A stretch of DNA of 64,000 nucleotides from positions 806,001-870,000 of the forward strand of contig CP085828.1 in NCBI GenBank assembly GCA_020809705.1. The letters are read 5' to 3'. The translations under genes were made by a program, and so were the position numbers. Below are positions 23,788-34,800 of the stretch, in pieces (position 1 is the stretch's first letter; every line of letters begins with the position of its first letter). This DNA is from Calonectria ilicicola (taxonomy: Eukaryota; Ascomycota; Sordariomycetes; Hypocreales; Nectriaceae). The notes beneath the pieces were generated by a model that saw only the letters and a program-made list of their open reading frames with translations, did not search any database and had not been told where the DNA came from.

Positions 23788-24927
23788 ATAAATATCTTTT
23801 CGTTTATAGATCAGTACATTGATATCCCCAGTGTGTTATGAAATAATATCACAAATCAAATAAAAAAATATGAAATAAAATCTACTGTGCATTTTTGGTT
23901 TCCGGTGAATGTCTTGTTCATTTTGGGATTGACTTGCAGGCCGCCATTGGGCTTCGGGACAAAGTCTGTCAGGCCGGAAAGTCAGAGAAATACCCTGAAG
24001 ACTGGCTTTGTTCGCAAGAATGTTCGGTAATTGAAGGATTTATGTGTAAGTGGTTTGACTAATCTTTGATCATTAACATTGAGATTTCTTTTTCTCAATA
24101 TTCCCAGAAAGAGAGCATCGAATTGCTGCGGGTAACAGCCATCTCATTGGTAAAGAAAGACAGGGTTCTAATTTTGGTTGATCGATCGCGGGGTGCCTTA
24201 TCGATAAAGGCCGCTAACAACTGATAGGGAGTGATTGCAATGTCAAGAAGCAGATCATAAAAACGCAATGCAGCTAAGAGCAATTTAGCATAGTCAATCT
24301 CATTTTACCCAAGTTAACTTCCTTTGACCTATGAAACCAGCGGATGCAAATCGGTTATATAGAGGCGCCAGGCAGGCTCAGTAGCCCTAGATGACGTGTA
24401 ACAGGATCATAAATATGTGCCTGAATTACTAGAATGTGGTCATGTTTGTACATGGAATTTATTGGTATTTCTATGCTGCTGAAGCTTGTACGACTGCCGT
24501 TATGGCGTTTGGTTGAAATGAACCCAGGTGGAGAGGTATTTGCGGCGCTTGGTGATCATGCTACAAAGCACACCACTTTTATCATTTCTCGGTCCGATTG
24601 AGTTTTCAAGTACAATTCAATTGAGAATTATATAAAAAAAATGACTGATGCAGACTGAAAGCTAGAGGCGCATATCAAATGTACTTTACGGAGGAGTCTC
24701 GCGTCATTCGATTTCCTCCATATAGCCGATTTGATTCGCGGAGTCAAGAAGCCGACTTGGTGGCTCCACCAGTTTCAAATGCCGACGGCAACGGAATGGC
24801 ATGAGCAAGCTGTGCAAACAAGTATAATATTCAACGCATCAACTCAATTGAAACCCGGGCTGATTCCTCTTCCAATTATTCGAGGTTGGGGTCAATTACG
24901 AGCTGTATAATTCCTACAATCAGGACC
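23788..24927. other. Intergenic, no gene recognised
   Basis: Covers the IDH1 3' end and the upstream region of the CoA-transferase. AATAAA-like signals occur just after the IDH1 stop (around 23787-23880). A minus-strand frame at 24095-24283 is short and unsupported. Confidence 0.5.
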
Positions 24928-26316
24928 ATGTCATATTTAGCGACTCCAAGAGTGAGCACGGGCCTGAGGGCCTCGACTAGGTTCCTCAAGACGTTGCCAG
25001 CCACCCTACCAACAAGATATAACTCAAAGAGACTCTACACGTTGCCTAGTCGAATAAATGGACGCTATTCCATCTCCCAAAATAAAGGTCGTGCGAGCTC
25101 ATTCCAAGTATCTCGCTATACGACAACCAATTACCCACCGGCTGACAAGACGCTGCCGCTCGATGGAGTGACGGTCGTGAGCTTAGAGCATGCCATTGCG
25201 GCTCCATTTTGCACCAGACAACTTGCAGACCTGGGCGCTCGCGTCATCAAAGTCGAGCGGCCCGGCGTTGGCGACTTTGCGCGGGGTTACGATGATCGCG
25301 TACGCGGCCTCTCGTCCCACTTCGTGTGGGCGAACCGCTCCAAGGAAAGCCTGGCGCTTGATGTCAAAGACCCCAAGGACTTTGAGGTCCTGAAAGCCCT
25401 CATCTCTAAAGCTGATGTTTTAGTGCAAAATCTCGCCCCGGGGGCTAGCGAGCGACTTGGACTGTCATACGATGCCCTAAAGGACAAGAATACTCGTCTC
25501 ATCGTTTGCGACATTTCGGGATACGGCTCGGATGGCCCTTACCGCGACAAGAAAGCCTACGACTTGTTGGTCCAGAGCGAGGCCGGTCTTTTGTCGATAA
25601 CTGGGACGCCAACCGAGCCCGCAAAGGTGGGAATTTCTATCGCGGACATTTCGGCAGCTACCTTTGCGTTTCAGAACATTCTTGCAGCGTTGCTGAAGCG
25701 GGAGAAGACGGGCAAGGGATCGCACATTGACATTTCCATGCTGGAATCAATGACGGAATGGATGACTTTCCCTCTTTACTACGCATTCGAAGGAGCGCCC
25801 AACCTGAACCGCGCCGGCGCCGCGCACGCTGCAATCTACCCGTATGGGCCATTTGAAACTGGTGGTGGGGGGTCCGTCATGTTAGGCATCCAGAATGAGC
25901 GCGAGTGGGCAAAGCTCTGCGATGAAGTTTTAGGCAACGCCGGACTCGCTACCGATGAGCGATTTGCAAACAACTCCCTGCGGGTTCAGAATCGGGATTC
26001 CCTAAAGGAGATTATCCTCGAGACCTTTTCCGGACTGGAGCCTGAGGAGGTGCTGGCTCGATTGGACAAGGCAGGCATTGCGAACGCAAAGGTCAACGAC
26101 ATGCAAGGGCTCTGGAACCATCCCCAGCTGAAAGCGCGAGAGCGCTGGACCGAGATTGATACCCCTGTCGGAAAAGTTCCTGCACTCATCCCACCCGGAG
26201 TCAAGGATGCGAGCGCGGCCAAGATGGAGCCTGTTCCTGCGCTTGGTGAGCATAATGCTGCTATTTTTGCAGAACTGGGTTTCTTGGAGAGCGATGGTCG
26301 ACCTAGAAATCACTGA
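24928..26316 (+). CDS. Class III (CaiB/BaiF) CoA-transferase, probably mitochondrial (462 aa)
   Basis: Single exon. The frame is open from 24886, but that codon is TTG; the ATG at 24928 (MSYLATPRVST) is the likely start. Residues 1 to about 65 are rich in Arg, Ser, Thr and Tyr and nearly lack acids, as in a mitochondrial presequence. The family domain follows: LPLDGVTVVSLEHAIAAPFCTRQLADLGARVIKVERPG is the signature opening, then VQNLAPGASERLGL, and KKAYDLLVQSEAGLLSITG, whose Asp is the expected catalytic residue forming the aspartyl-CoA anhydride. GSHIDISMLES lies further on. The closest family is that of SUGCT-type succinyl-CoA:dicarboxylate (glutarate, hydroxymethylglutarate) transferases, but substrate cannot be read from sequence. 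The gene is not in an obvious pathway cluster. Confidence 0.9.
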   Translation: MSYLATPRVSTGLRASTRFLKTLPATLPTRYNSKRLYTLPSRINGRYSISQNKGRASSFQVSRYTTTNYPPADKTLPLDGVTVVSLEHAIAAPFCTRQLADLGARVIKVERPGVGDFARGYDDRVRGLSSHFVWANRSKESLALDVKDPKDFEVLKALISKADVLVQNLAPGASERLGLSYDALKDKNTRLIVCDISGYGSDGPYRDKKAYDLLVQSEAGLLSITGTPTEPAKVGISIADISAATFAFQNILAALLKREKTGKGSHIDISMLESMTEWMTFPLYYAFEGAPNLNRAGAAHAAIYPYGPFETGGGGSVMLGIQNEREWAKLCDEVLGNAGLATDERFANNSLRVQNRDSLKEIILETFSGLEPEEVLARLDKAGIANAKVNDMQGLWNHPQLKARERWTEIDTPVGKVPALIPPGVKDASAAKMEPVPALGEHNAAIFAELGFLESDGRPRNH

Positions 26317-26507
26317 TATAAAACTCGAAAGAATATAAGTAGAACTAATAAATAAGAACTTTGTGGTATTGACAAAAATTATGAGCTCAGCTTGCGAATA
26401 TGGTAAAAGTGGTGACAACTCAACCTAGCGTTCATGGGCGGCTCAATTTATAATGTGTTTATTTTTATAGAATCAATGAATCACTGAAATAGCAACATAA
26501 AGAAGTA
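26317..26507. other. Short intergenic stretch
   Basis: 3' flank of the CoA-transferase; AATAAATAAG occurs about 30 bp after the stop and may serve in 3' end formation. Confidence 0.4.
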
Positions 26508-26730
26508 CAGTACCATCCCTGAAAGATTGTACCCCCTCTACCTTTTCCTACCATCTTTTAGCTAAATTTTAAATAAATAAATCATATAAATAAAATAAAT
26601 AAGTAATTTAGGTATAATGTTTATTATTATTTATTTATTTATTTTCTTACATTGATATCTTTGGGCGGTTTAGTTCCACACTGCTAAAGATATGGAAGCC
26701 ACAGGGGGACAATCTTTCAAGGGTTGTATT
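26508..26730. mobile_element. Probable small non-autonomous TIR element (MITE-like)
   Basis: The left end contains CCCTGAAAGATTGTACCCCC (26518-26537). The right end contains AGGGGGACAATCTTTCAAGGG (26703-26723), which is its reverse complement apart from two single-base indels. The arms are about 21 bp and enclose about 165 bp that include an AT-rich core (26565-26650, mostly AAATAAAT-like), as expected after RIP. TA dinucleotides lie close to both outer ends, so a Tc1/mariner-like origin with TA duplication is possible, but exact boundaries are unclear. No coding capacity. Confidence 0.6.
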
Positions 26731-27280
26731 ATATTGGGAATATGGAGAGCGAAGGGGATTGCCAAGTCGGCTATTCGGAATCGCGATTGGGTTCATGAAG
26801 TGTGATCTACCCCCATGCACACGATTCTCTTAAAACCCGACATCGCAAGAAAGATCTGATAAGATGAGATTTTAATGGTACTCTATAAATAGAATGACTT
26901 GCCAAGCCATTTTAATCCGTCTTAGTATTTTTTAATTCGCCTGCCTGACTTTTTTATCCGCGTTGTTGTTATTCGTCTGCCTAAACTTGGCATAAGCGAA
27001 AGCAAGCATGTTGTGGATTACACCCGAAAAGAGGCAATTGTGACCGATTTGCAATATGGAGCCTAATTACGCCATTGAGTTCAGAATAGTTGCCTGAGCA
27101 GATCGTGTGCGTGTAGTATCAGCCGGTGATTCCTGGTTAACTAAATATTTTGTTGCCTGATTTGTGGTGCAAGTCATTTTAGTTGCCTTGGTAGCAAGCA
27201 ACATTAGATATTAAGCTGCTCAAATTCTCTCGACGTCACCAAATTCTTATCCCAGTACCAGACTCTCACCAATATACACA
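26731..27280. other. Intergenic, probable promoter of the GNAT gene
   Basis: 550 bp between the TIR element and the acetyltransferase start; no open frame or repeat of note. Confidence 0.4.
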
Positions 27281-27983
27281 ATGGCTACCTTTTCTATTGT
27301 ACCCGTGCAAAGCTCAGACCTGCCAGTCTTGGCCGAGTTTTTGCTGGCTTCCAAGCTGTGTCTCGCTGTCAACCGCCTGCTTTGGAAGAACTGGCCCAAC
27401 GAGGCGGCTCAAAGACCAAATTATACCTCTGCTCTCGAATCTGGCTTTGCATCCCCACAAAGGAACCAATTCAAGGCCGTTGATGCGGCTGGAGAGATTG
27501 TGGGATTTGTCGTCTTATCTCAGAAGAAAGCCTCCGACACGGAAAAGCCACCAGTGAAGCAGAATCAAAACGAGAAGCCACAGGAAATTCTTGATTCGAT
27601 GCACCCTGGGGTCTTAAAAATGATTATGGAGGCTGTAGACAAAGTTGACAAGGAGGCCGAAGGGAAAGATCATTTGGGTAGGGCAACTTTCACTGACTTA
27701 AGACATAACTAATACTGAGACAGAGCTCACTTATGTTTACGTCAAACCATCGAAACGCAACAAAGGCATTGGCTCAAAGCTGGTTCAACTTGGGTTTGAC
27801 AAGGCCAAGGCTGAAGGGCTGCCAATCATTCTTGGTTCCGAGCCTGAAGCACACGACTTTTTCGTTAGACTCGGCTTCAAGGATACAAAGTACGGAGACA
27901 TGGATCTGGCCCAGTGGGCACCGCCGAACAGTGGATTTGGAAACTTTAGGCTGTGGGGGATGATTTGGGATGGCGAAAAATAA
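27281..27983 (+). CDS. GNAT-family N-acetyltransferase (218 aa)
   Basis: Two exons, 27281-27677 and 27724-27983, flank a 46-bp intron (donor GTAGGG, branch ACTAATAC, acceptor CAG), which also removes an early stop. The join gives LELTYVYVKPSKRNKGIGSKLVQLGFDKAKAEGLPIILGSEPEAHDFFVRLGF. This is the GNAT core: strand beta4 with VxP, the acetyl-CoA pyrophosphate loop KRNKGIGSKL (Q/RxxGxG type), helix alpha3, and the late FxxRLGF motif. An N-terminal half with VGFVVLSQKK forms the preceding strands, and a Lys/Glu-rich loop (about 85-125) interrupts it. The acceptor substrate is not predictable; this arrangement is common in fungal orphan acetyltransferases. Confidence 0.88.
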
Positions 27984-29401
27984 CCGCTGAGCGCTATTTT
28001 ATATCCCTGGACACGATGAGAACTTTGTTGGTTTGATCAAGGTCACTACTTGGAATAGAATTCAGAGAGGGGATTTGTCAAATGAACTGTTAATATTGGT
28101 GACATGAGAAAATCCAATATTCGCATCCTTTTCTGCTAGATGGATTTCAATTTACATACTTTTCGCAATGCAGCCTGAAACCGAAATTGACGAGGACCCT
28201 CTAAACTACTCAAGTCTCTGGTTTATTGGCTACAGACCAAACCTTACTCATCCTACAGCAAGAAACGTGGCTGTAAAAGACACATGGGACGACAACCATG
28301 TGTGATAACTTTAATTAAGCCCTATATGATATTCGCCGAACATTAGCTGCGACCTTTTTGCCGGCGCTCGAACTCACATGCCAAGGATCAGGAGCCTAAA
28401 GGCACCTGAATAGCCGAAATTGCAGTAGTCATTCTTTAACACCGAACGTGCGGTATGGTTGCACTCGGACATCGATCCTGCAACGCACTAACCCAAAAGA
28501 GGAGCTCACAAGTGATCCTTCCCGTCGATCGGCACACTTCCATTGCAACTGGTTCATGACCTGCATACTATACAGGATTCGACCTTCTTTGGAAGTTATT
28601 TCCGAACAAGGGAAGAGATTAATGAGGGAAAAAGAGCACTTGATTGGATCCATGTGATTGCCTAGATCCCCCATTAATGCTTGCAGATATGGGACACGTT
28701 GTAGGAACCGGCCAAGAACATGTTGAATCCTGCTTTGGAAAATGGTCCTTTCTTGTAAAAGATCAGGTGGGTCATGTCATGACTTTGTATCATTTGGTCT
28801 CTTAATCCTGCCAAGTTGTATTTGTTAGCAAATTTGTTGGTTGAATCTAATCTGCAGACCAGCCAATACTCACGAGCAACTCATCACATAGCCCTGGGCC
28901 AAGGATCTCGCCAATGCACAATGAACCGATTCCCTAGGATTTAATCGGTCGAGGACGTTTATTTTTGCATCGGGCCGTCCCCAGAGCCTCCCTGGTCCTG
29001 CATGGGATCCTTCGGCCGCCTCGATATTGGTCGAATGACACATTTTCAAATTTAATGAACAGTCATGCTACCTTCCTTCTGGCGACGGGTTAAAGCATTT
29101 CTGTCCGCTATTGTAGCATGACATTTCAAGTGAGACCCAGAATTCAAATGACCTCCCTTAAGTCCGATCATATGCTAGATTTTCATGACCTTTCTTTGCC
29201 TTCTAAAAAGCCTCAAGTACGCCTTTTGTTTGTATATAATACTGGGATGCTCTCCGTGTCATGAAATCTCTTTGTATGCATCTACAATAGCTGTAGCATT
29301 TAATCCTTCTGATAATCTGTATTATCTACCTTTCTCGTATATTCCTTTTGAATTACTCACTTTTTACCTTAATTTAAGACACCAAGTCCAACAGTTTCAA
29401 A
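27984..29401. other. Intergenic, no gene recognised
   Basis: 1.4 kb between the GNAT gene and the GH16 gene. Overlapping short frames at 28429-28674 (both strands) and 29185-29415 lack family features. TATATAATAC at about 29232-29241, 160 bp before the GH16 start, could act as a TATA element. Confidence 0.5.
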
Positions 29402-30315
29402 ATGATGACTATTAGTTCATTTTTGGCTTACGCTGGCCTTATTACTTCGGTCCTGGCTTGGGACGCGCCAACCTACTCTGGCTTTACTCGAGTCTGGCAA
29501 GACACGTTTGCTGGCTCGGCTGGCCAGCTCCCAGACACCAATAACTGGAACATTATCACAGGCTACCTGAACGTCAACGCAGAGTTGGAAGTCTATACAG
29601 GCTCAAACGCCAACCTTCAGCGCAGCGGAGGTTCAACGCTCCAGATCGTTCCCTGGCGTGATAGCTCTGCTCGCTACGGATGGACTTCTGGACGCGTTGA
29701 AAGCACATATGTCTTGAACCCTGCAGCCGGTAAGAAGACTAGAGTTGAGTCGCAAATCCGGTTTGGCACCAATGCTATTGCCAATAAGCAGGGTTTGTGG
29801 CCCGCTTTTTGGATGCTTGGAAACTCGCTTCGAAATGGAGGCAGCTGGCCTGCCTGCGGAGAGCTGGACGCTATGGAGACAGTGAATGGCATCCTGACTG
29901 GTCATGGGACAGCCCACTGCAACGTTTACCCAGGAGGAATTTGCAATGAGGGTACCGGAATTGGAGGAAGCATCAGCATCCCTGATCAAGAGTGGCACAC
30001 TTGGCGCGTCGACATTGACCGAACCGCGAGCAGCTGGCAGTCGGAAACTATTACCTGGTACATGGATGGTACTCAGTTCCACCAGATAACTGGATCCAGG
30101 ATCGGAGACTCTGGTGTCTGGGCTACACTGGCTCACAGCCCTCTCTACATTATCCTCAACATGGCAGTTGGCGGAACCTGGGTATGTTTTCAACGAACTT
30201 TTCACCCTTCGAATCCGAGCTAACGTTTTTGCAGCCTGGAAACCCCAACGATGCTACTCTTGGTGGATATGGAAGCATGATGGAGGTTGCATATGTCGCC
30301 CATTATTCCACTTGA
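29402..30315 (+). CDS. Secreted glycoside hydrolase family 16 beta-glucanase (286 aa)
   Basis: Exon 1 is 29402-30181 and exon 2 is 30235-30315, separated by a 53-bp intron with donor GTATGT, branch GCTAACG and acceptor GCAG. The splice joins MAVGGTW to PGNPNDATLGGYGSMMEVAYVAHYST, the usual C-terminal strand of the family. The first 19 residues (MMTISSFLAYAGLITSVLA) are a signal peptide. The catalytic motif is GELDAMETVNG (ExDxxE), nucleophile and acid/base being the two glutamates. WPAFWMLG and the long beta-jelly-roll strands agree with GH16. No GPI or carbohydrate-binding module follows, so it is a free secreted enzyme acting on beta-1,3 or mixed beta-glucans in its own or foreign cell walls. 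The overall length matches the family. Confidence 0.93.
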
Positions 30316-31829
30316 GTTAATTCGTTTGAGAATCTTGCATGCGGAAAAGGTGAGCGCCTCGACCTTTTGACGAGGCTTATTTCCTTTGCGCGCTGTATAT
30401 ATTTGTATTTACGTCTTTCACTATTTCATGTATATATGATACATTCGTTTCTGACGCAGCATTCGGCATTGGGGATAGGAGTACATAGAATCCTGGAGTT
30501 AGTAATGGTTTGCGCTTGCTTGGATTGCAAGCCTTGACGATTGAGGATGGAATATAATCGTTTCTGTCTTTTTTTTAAACCTCGCCGCTTACAATTGTCT
30601 TCGGTGTCCATGGGTTGCTGTGTAAGTGCCCAAGGTGTTGGTCGTGTGCGTCGTTCAAAATGCGACCTAAGTTGCTTTAATTCGTGAAAGATCTGCGCTG
30701 GTGTGCATCAGCAGATTGTGGCTGGTGTGTCCCTGGAGCGTCATGCAACAAACTGAGACCTTTGGACTAAGTGCCGGCGCCTGGATATAATCGGTTTTAT
30801 AGATGATTAATGAGGTAAAGTGGCCGAGATACAACACAGGCGCCCCAGATCACGGGCGCCGAAAATATGTCACGAGCAATGAAGATGTCTCGGAATGACT
30901 TGATGAAAATGGCCACATTGGTGTCCTGGTGCTTGCTGGGCACCAAGTAAATTTGCGAGGGCGGATCGGCCCGAATAATAATTCCTTTCAGTTTCGCCGT
31001 GTTTTCTTTTACTTTCATGTTTATTTTGAAGCCAAACTTTTGTAAATAAACGGACTCATGCGAGTTCTATCTTCATGATCAGTGTTGGCATTTCAGCATG
31101 CATTAACGGAAGCCGGGATGTGTGTGGGTCGCGGGAGTTAACCATTAGCCATCTTTGGACTAACCCTTGGCAATGGCAAAATGACCTTGTTTTCTAGAAT
31201 CGAAGGTTCTATGAGGAAATCCCGCTTCCTGGCGTGTACCTGCATGGTGGCTGCGCAGCCACATGCAGCCTTCTGAAAGCTGACGTTTCTTTTTGGCGAC
31301 ACGAACTCACCTATACTTCAGCAAGGACCTTGGTGTGGGGGCTGGGACTGAAGATAAAAAAACACATTATGGAAGTACGGAAGCAAAAGGCTTCTGCTAG
31401 TGGTTAGGCCCAAGTGGACTCCGTATTCCTTCCTGAAAAAGACACCGCTTTTTGCTTAATGGATTGGTTCGCTTGGACCCTGGCTTTATGACTGCGCCAT
31501 GCTGTAATTGCCGCTTGTGACTTGGCTAAACTGACTTGATTCCGTGCCAAGCCCGGTGTTGAATGGAAGGCGACTTTTCAGCTGGCGTTCTTCCTATCGC
31601 GGGCCGTTAGTGTACGAGAGGTATTTATTCTCGAGGCTCTGGGAAGACTTGTTTCCTTTTTGAATTCAGCCATACTGAACCCTGGCGTCGATCTTGGATC
31701 TTCCTTACGAATTCTCGCGCCTGATCTGGATCGGCGTACATCCCCGGCTGCCCAACCCACAGCTGGATCCTTAGCGAGGAGCGGCCACGCCCTTGTGCGT
31801 CTCGGCGATAAAAGACAAATACAAAAGCC
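30316..31829. other. Intergenic, no gene recognised
   Basis: 1.5 kb between GH16 and NLR2. Minus-strand frames at 30426-30611 and 30797-31018 are short and unsupported. The final 250 bp before 31830 is open on the minus strand (31578-32063), but that frame overlaps the NLR2 start antisense and is a shadow. Confidence 0.5.
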
Positions 31830-34800
31830 ATGGTAGCGGCAAATACTGGAGTTTTCGGCTCTAAGGCCGATGATGAGATTAACAGTGCATGGAAGCTGGT
31901 TGAGGATCGAGTGATCCAGATGGCGGGCGGGGATCGGTCCAAAATTAACCCAAACCTCAACATCGACAATGTCTTGCAATATCTCGACCAGGCCCAGACC
32001 ACCGACAAGAAGGCTGCCGAGAAATACGGCGACATCAAAAAAATCTTTCATCGCACCCTTCAATGCATTGAGACAGTGGGCGGCATAGTTGCCGATGGTG
32101 CCTCATACGTAAGAGCCAGCAAAATTTCACTATGCCCAAGTCTTCAGCTAACAAACCTAGGCGTTTGGACCAGCAACAACATGCTACAGCGCTCTCACGT
32201 TTGTGATATCCGCCTGGAGAGGATATGAAGGCATCTTTGAGAGCCTGGCATCATTGCTCGAAAAATGCACCGAGTTTCTCGACCGCCTGAGCTATTACGC
32301 TCAGTCGGGCATGGATACAAAACTCACCAAAGTTGCCTGCTCTCACCTACAACTCTTTGTTGAGATTTGCGACCGGTCGCTGAAGCTCAAGTCCAAGCGT
32401 CACAAGCTTGCAGCTTTCGTGAAGCAAATGTTTCTCAACGACGACGGTGTTCAGGATCTTCTAGGTGCCATGCAAGACCTGATTGACAAGGAGCATGGCT
32501 TGGTGGCAGCCCAGACCTGGAAGTCTAGCAACGATGCTGCTGCGTACTCTAAAGACGGTTTAAATCTCACCAGAAAAATGCACAACAGCATAGTCGAGGA
32601 CAAGAACCAGCTTAAACGCGATAAAGAGCTAGAGAAGTGCAAGAAGGCCATTATCAATGCATTGGACCTGGACCAGAAATTGCTTCAGGATGATGTCCCC
32701 GACTGGGAGAAGTCATGGAAGCGACACAAGTCAAAAATTATCGAGGGTAGTGGGGAGTGGCTTGTCAATGACGAGCTCTTCAAGGAGTGGATCGCAGGTA
32801 CTAACCATTCGAGCCGGATTCTTGGACTCGAGGGTCGTGATGGAGCAGGCAAAACTCTTCTTGCGGCCAATATCGTCCTTTATCTTCGAAGGATGAAGAA
32901 TGTTGGGTCATCTAGAGTGGTTGTCGCCCACAACTTTTTGGACCCTGACCCCAAATCTTCCACACGGACGGATACACTCATGACCATGTCTAAAAACCTC
33001 ATATTTCAGCTTGCCCTCAGTGATGAGCCGTACATGAAGAGTGTGGCAGCAATTTGCGAAAAGTCAATGTCCTTTGAGAGTCCCATGGAAATGTGGAACC
33101 AGCTACTTCTTCAAAACGATGACCTGCGCAATATTGATGTGACCTTCTTCCTCATCCTTGATGGCCTTGGTTCCGAGGTTGACGGGTTTACGCAAGTGCT
33201 AAAAATGTTTTCTGACAGCTCTCTAATCCAAAAAACTCGAATTCTTGTTACTGGCTCGGAAAATACCTTTCACAAGATTAGAAGGGTGGGGGGAATAGAT
33301 GTCGAAAAGATTGTCCTGGGAGAGCCAAACGAAGACGATATCGAGCTCTATATCAACTACCGCATGGACAACATGGAGATGCTCAGCGACATATCACGGG
33401 CGCATGTATCTGAAATGAGAAAAAAGATTCTTAACAGTATCATGAAGTCAACTCTTGGCGACTATTACAAGGTGAATCGTGTGCTCGACAATATTGCGAC
33501 AACGGATGATGTGGGAGAGATCCACGCCCTCCTGGAGACAGCGGGTGACACGCGCCCAGATCAAATCGAGGCGGAGATTGAATCCCTGAATGAAAAGCGA
33601 ACTTCCAGGGAAATCTCTGAGATTAACGAAATTATTCTGTGGATTTGGGCTGGTTACCACTGGCTCTCACCGGTTCAAATGGAAGCTGCTCTTGAGCTCA
33701 AAGCCCTAAATGCTGGCAACCCGGGTGGCACCTCTCTCTTGTCAATGGAGTCTAAGATCAAAACCAAATACACCATATTCACAGTGGACTACAACGGAAA
33801 AGTCGACTTCAAGGTTGGCGAGATGCTGGACAAGGTTCCTCACAAGAAGAACGACACCAGCGACCGAGATGAGAACAGCACTAGTGGTTTCAAGGCAATT
33901 CAACCAGCAGAGATCAACATTGTTCGACACTACCTAAATGCAGTCTGCCCCCCAGACCTGTACAAAAAGTTTGGCTTTGACGAATTCTTTGAGCTTAAAA
34001 TGGTGCGGAAGCGCAACTACATTTACCAAGATCGCGACAACGGCCATATCACCATGGTTATTCGCTGCCTCACCTGCCTAGTAGAGAAGCGAAATGAGAA
34101 GACGGAAATGTTGTTAGATTACGTGACATATGCTCTTGCAGATCACATGCATGCAACAGATCTCTCACTCGCTGACCGTTCGCTCAAATCCGAAGCGGGT
34201 GAGCTCTTGGTAAGGCTGTTTTCTGAGCAGTACGCCATCGATTCACTCTTGAGCCTGCACCCCGATAAGCCTCCTCCCGGTGGGATTCATTATCTGATAA
34301 CTGAAGCTATAGGCTTTTGGATGTTTGAAGAAATGGCATTGGACCTCGTGTCCAAGTGGCTGAATGATTCGGCAGTTATCGAAAAAGTCAAGGATCATCC
34401 CTTTGTCACTTCATACAAGGCCAAGGAGGCTAACAGAGGAGCTCTCCTGTTCCAATCTGCCCTCAAAACGGCAGCCAGCGATTTATTCATTAACTCTACA
34501 TCGAAACAAGCCCGGTACAGAGCCTTCCTCCTTATCTGCTACATGCTCTCCAAGGTATGAACAACCCAACAACGCCCGCATTTGTCAAGTTTCGCCGACT
34601 AACAAGGAAAATCTGTAGGAGAACAAGAAGTTTATTTTCGACACACAAACTGTGGTTGACACCACTTTACAAATGTTCCAGTCTGTTGAGAAACGCGCCC
34701 AGGAGATCCTTGGGGTAACAGAGAAAAATTCCCCATGGGAGGGGCACGCTGCTACCTTGCTTCTCGACCTCCCAGGAGACCAAATCCCCAAATCTGCAGT

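Noticed and set aside
24886..24927. Upstream start for the CoA-transferase
   Set aside because: The codon is TTG, not ATG; nuclear fungal genes start with ATG, found at 24928.
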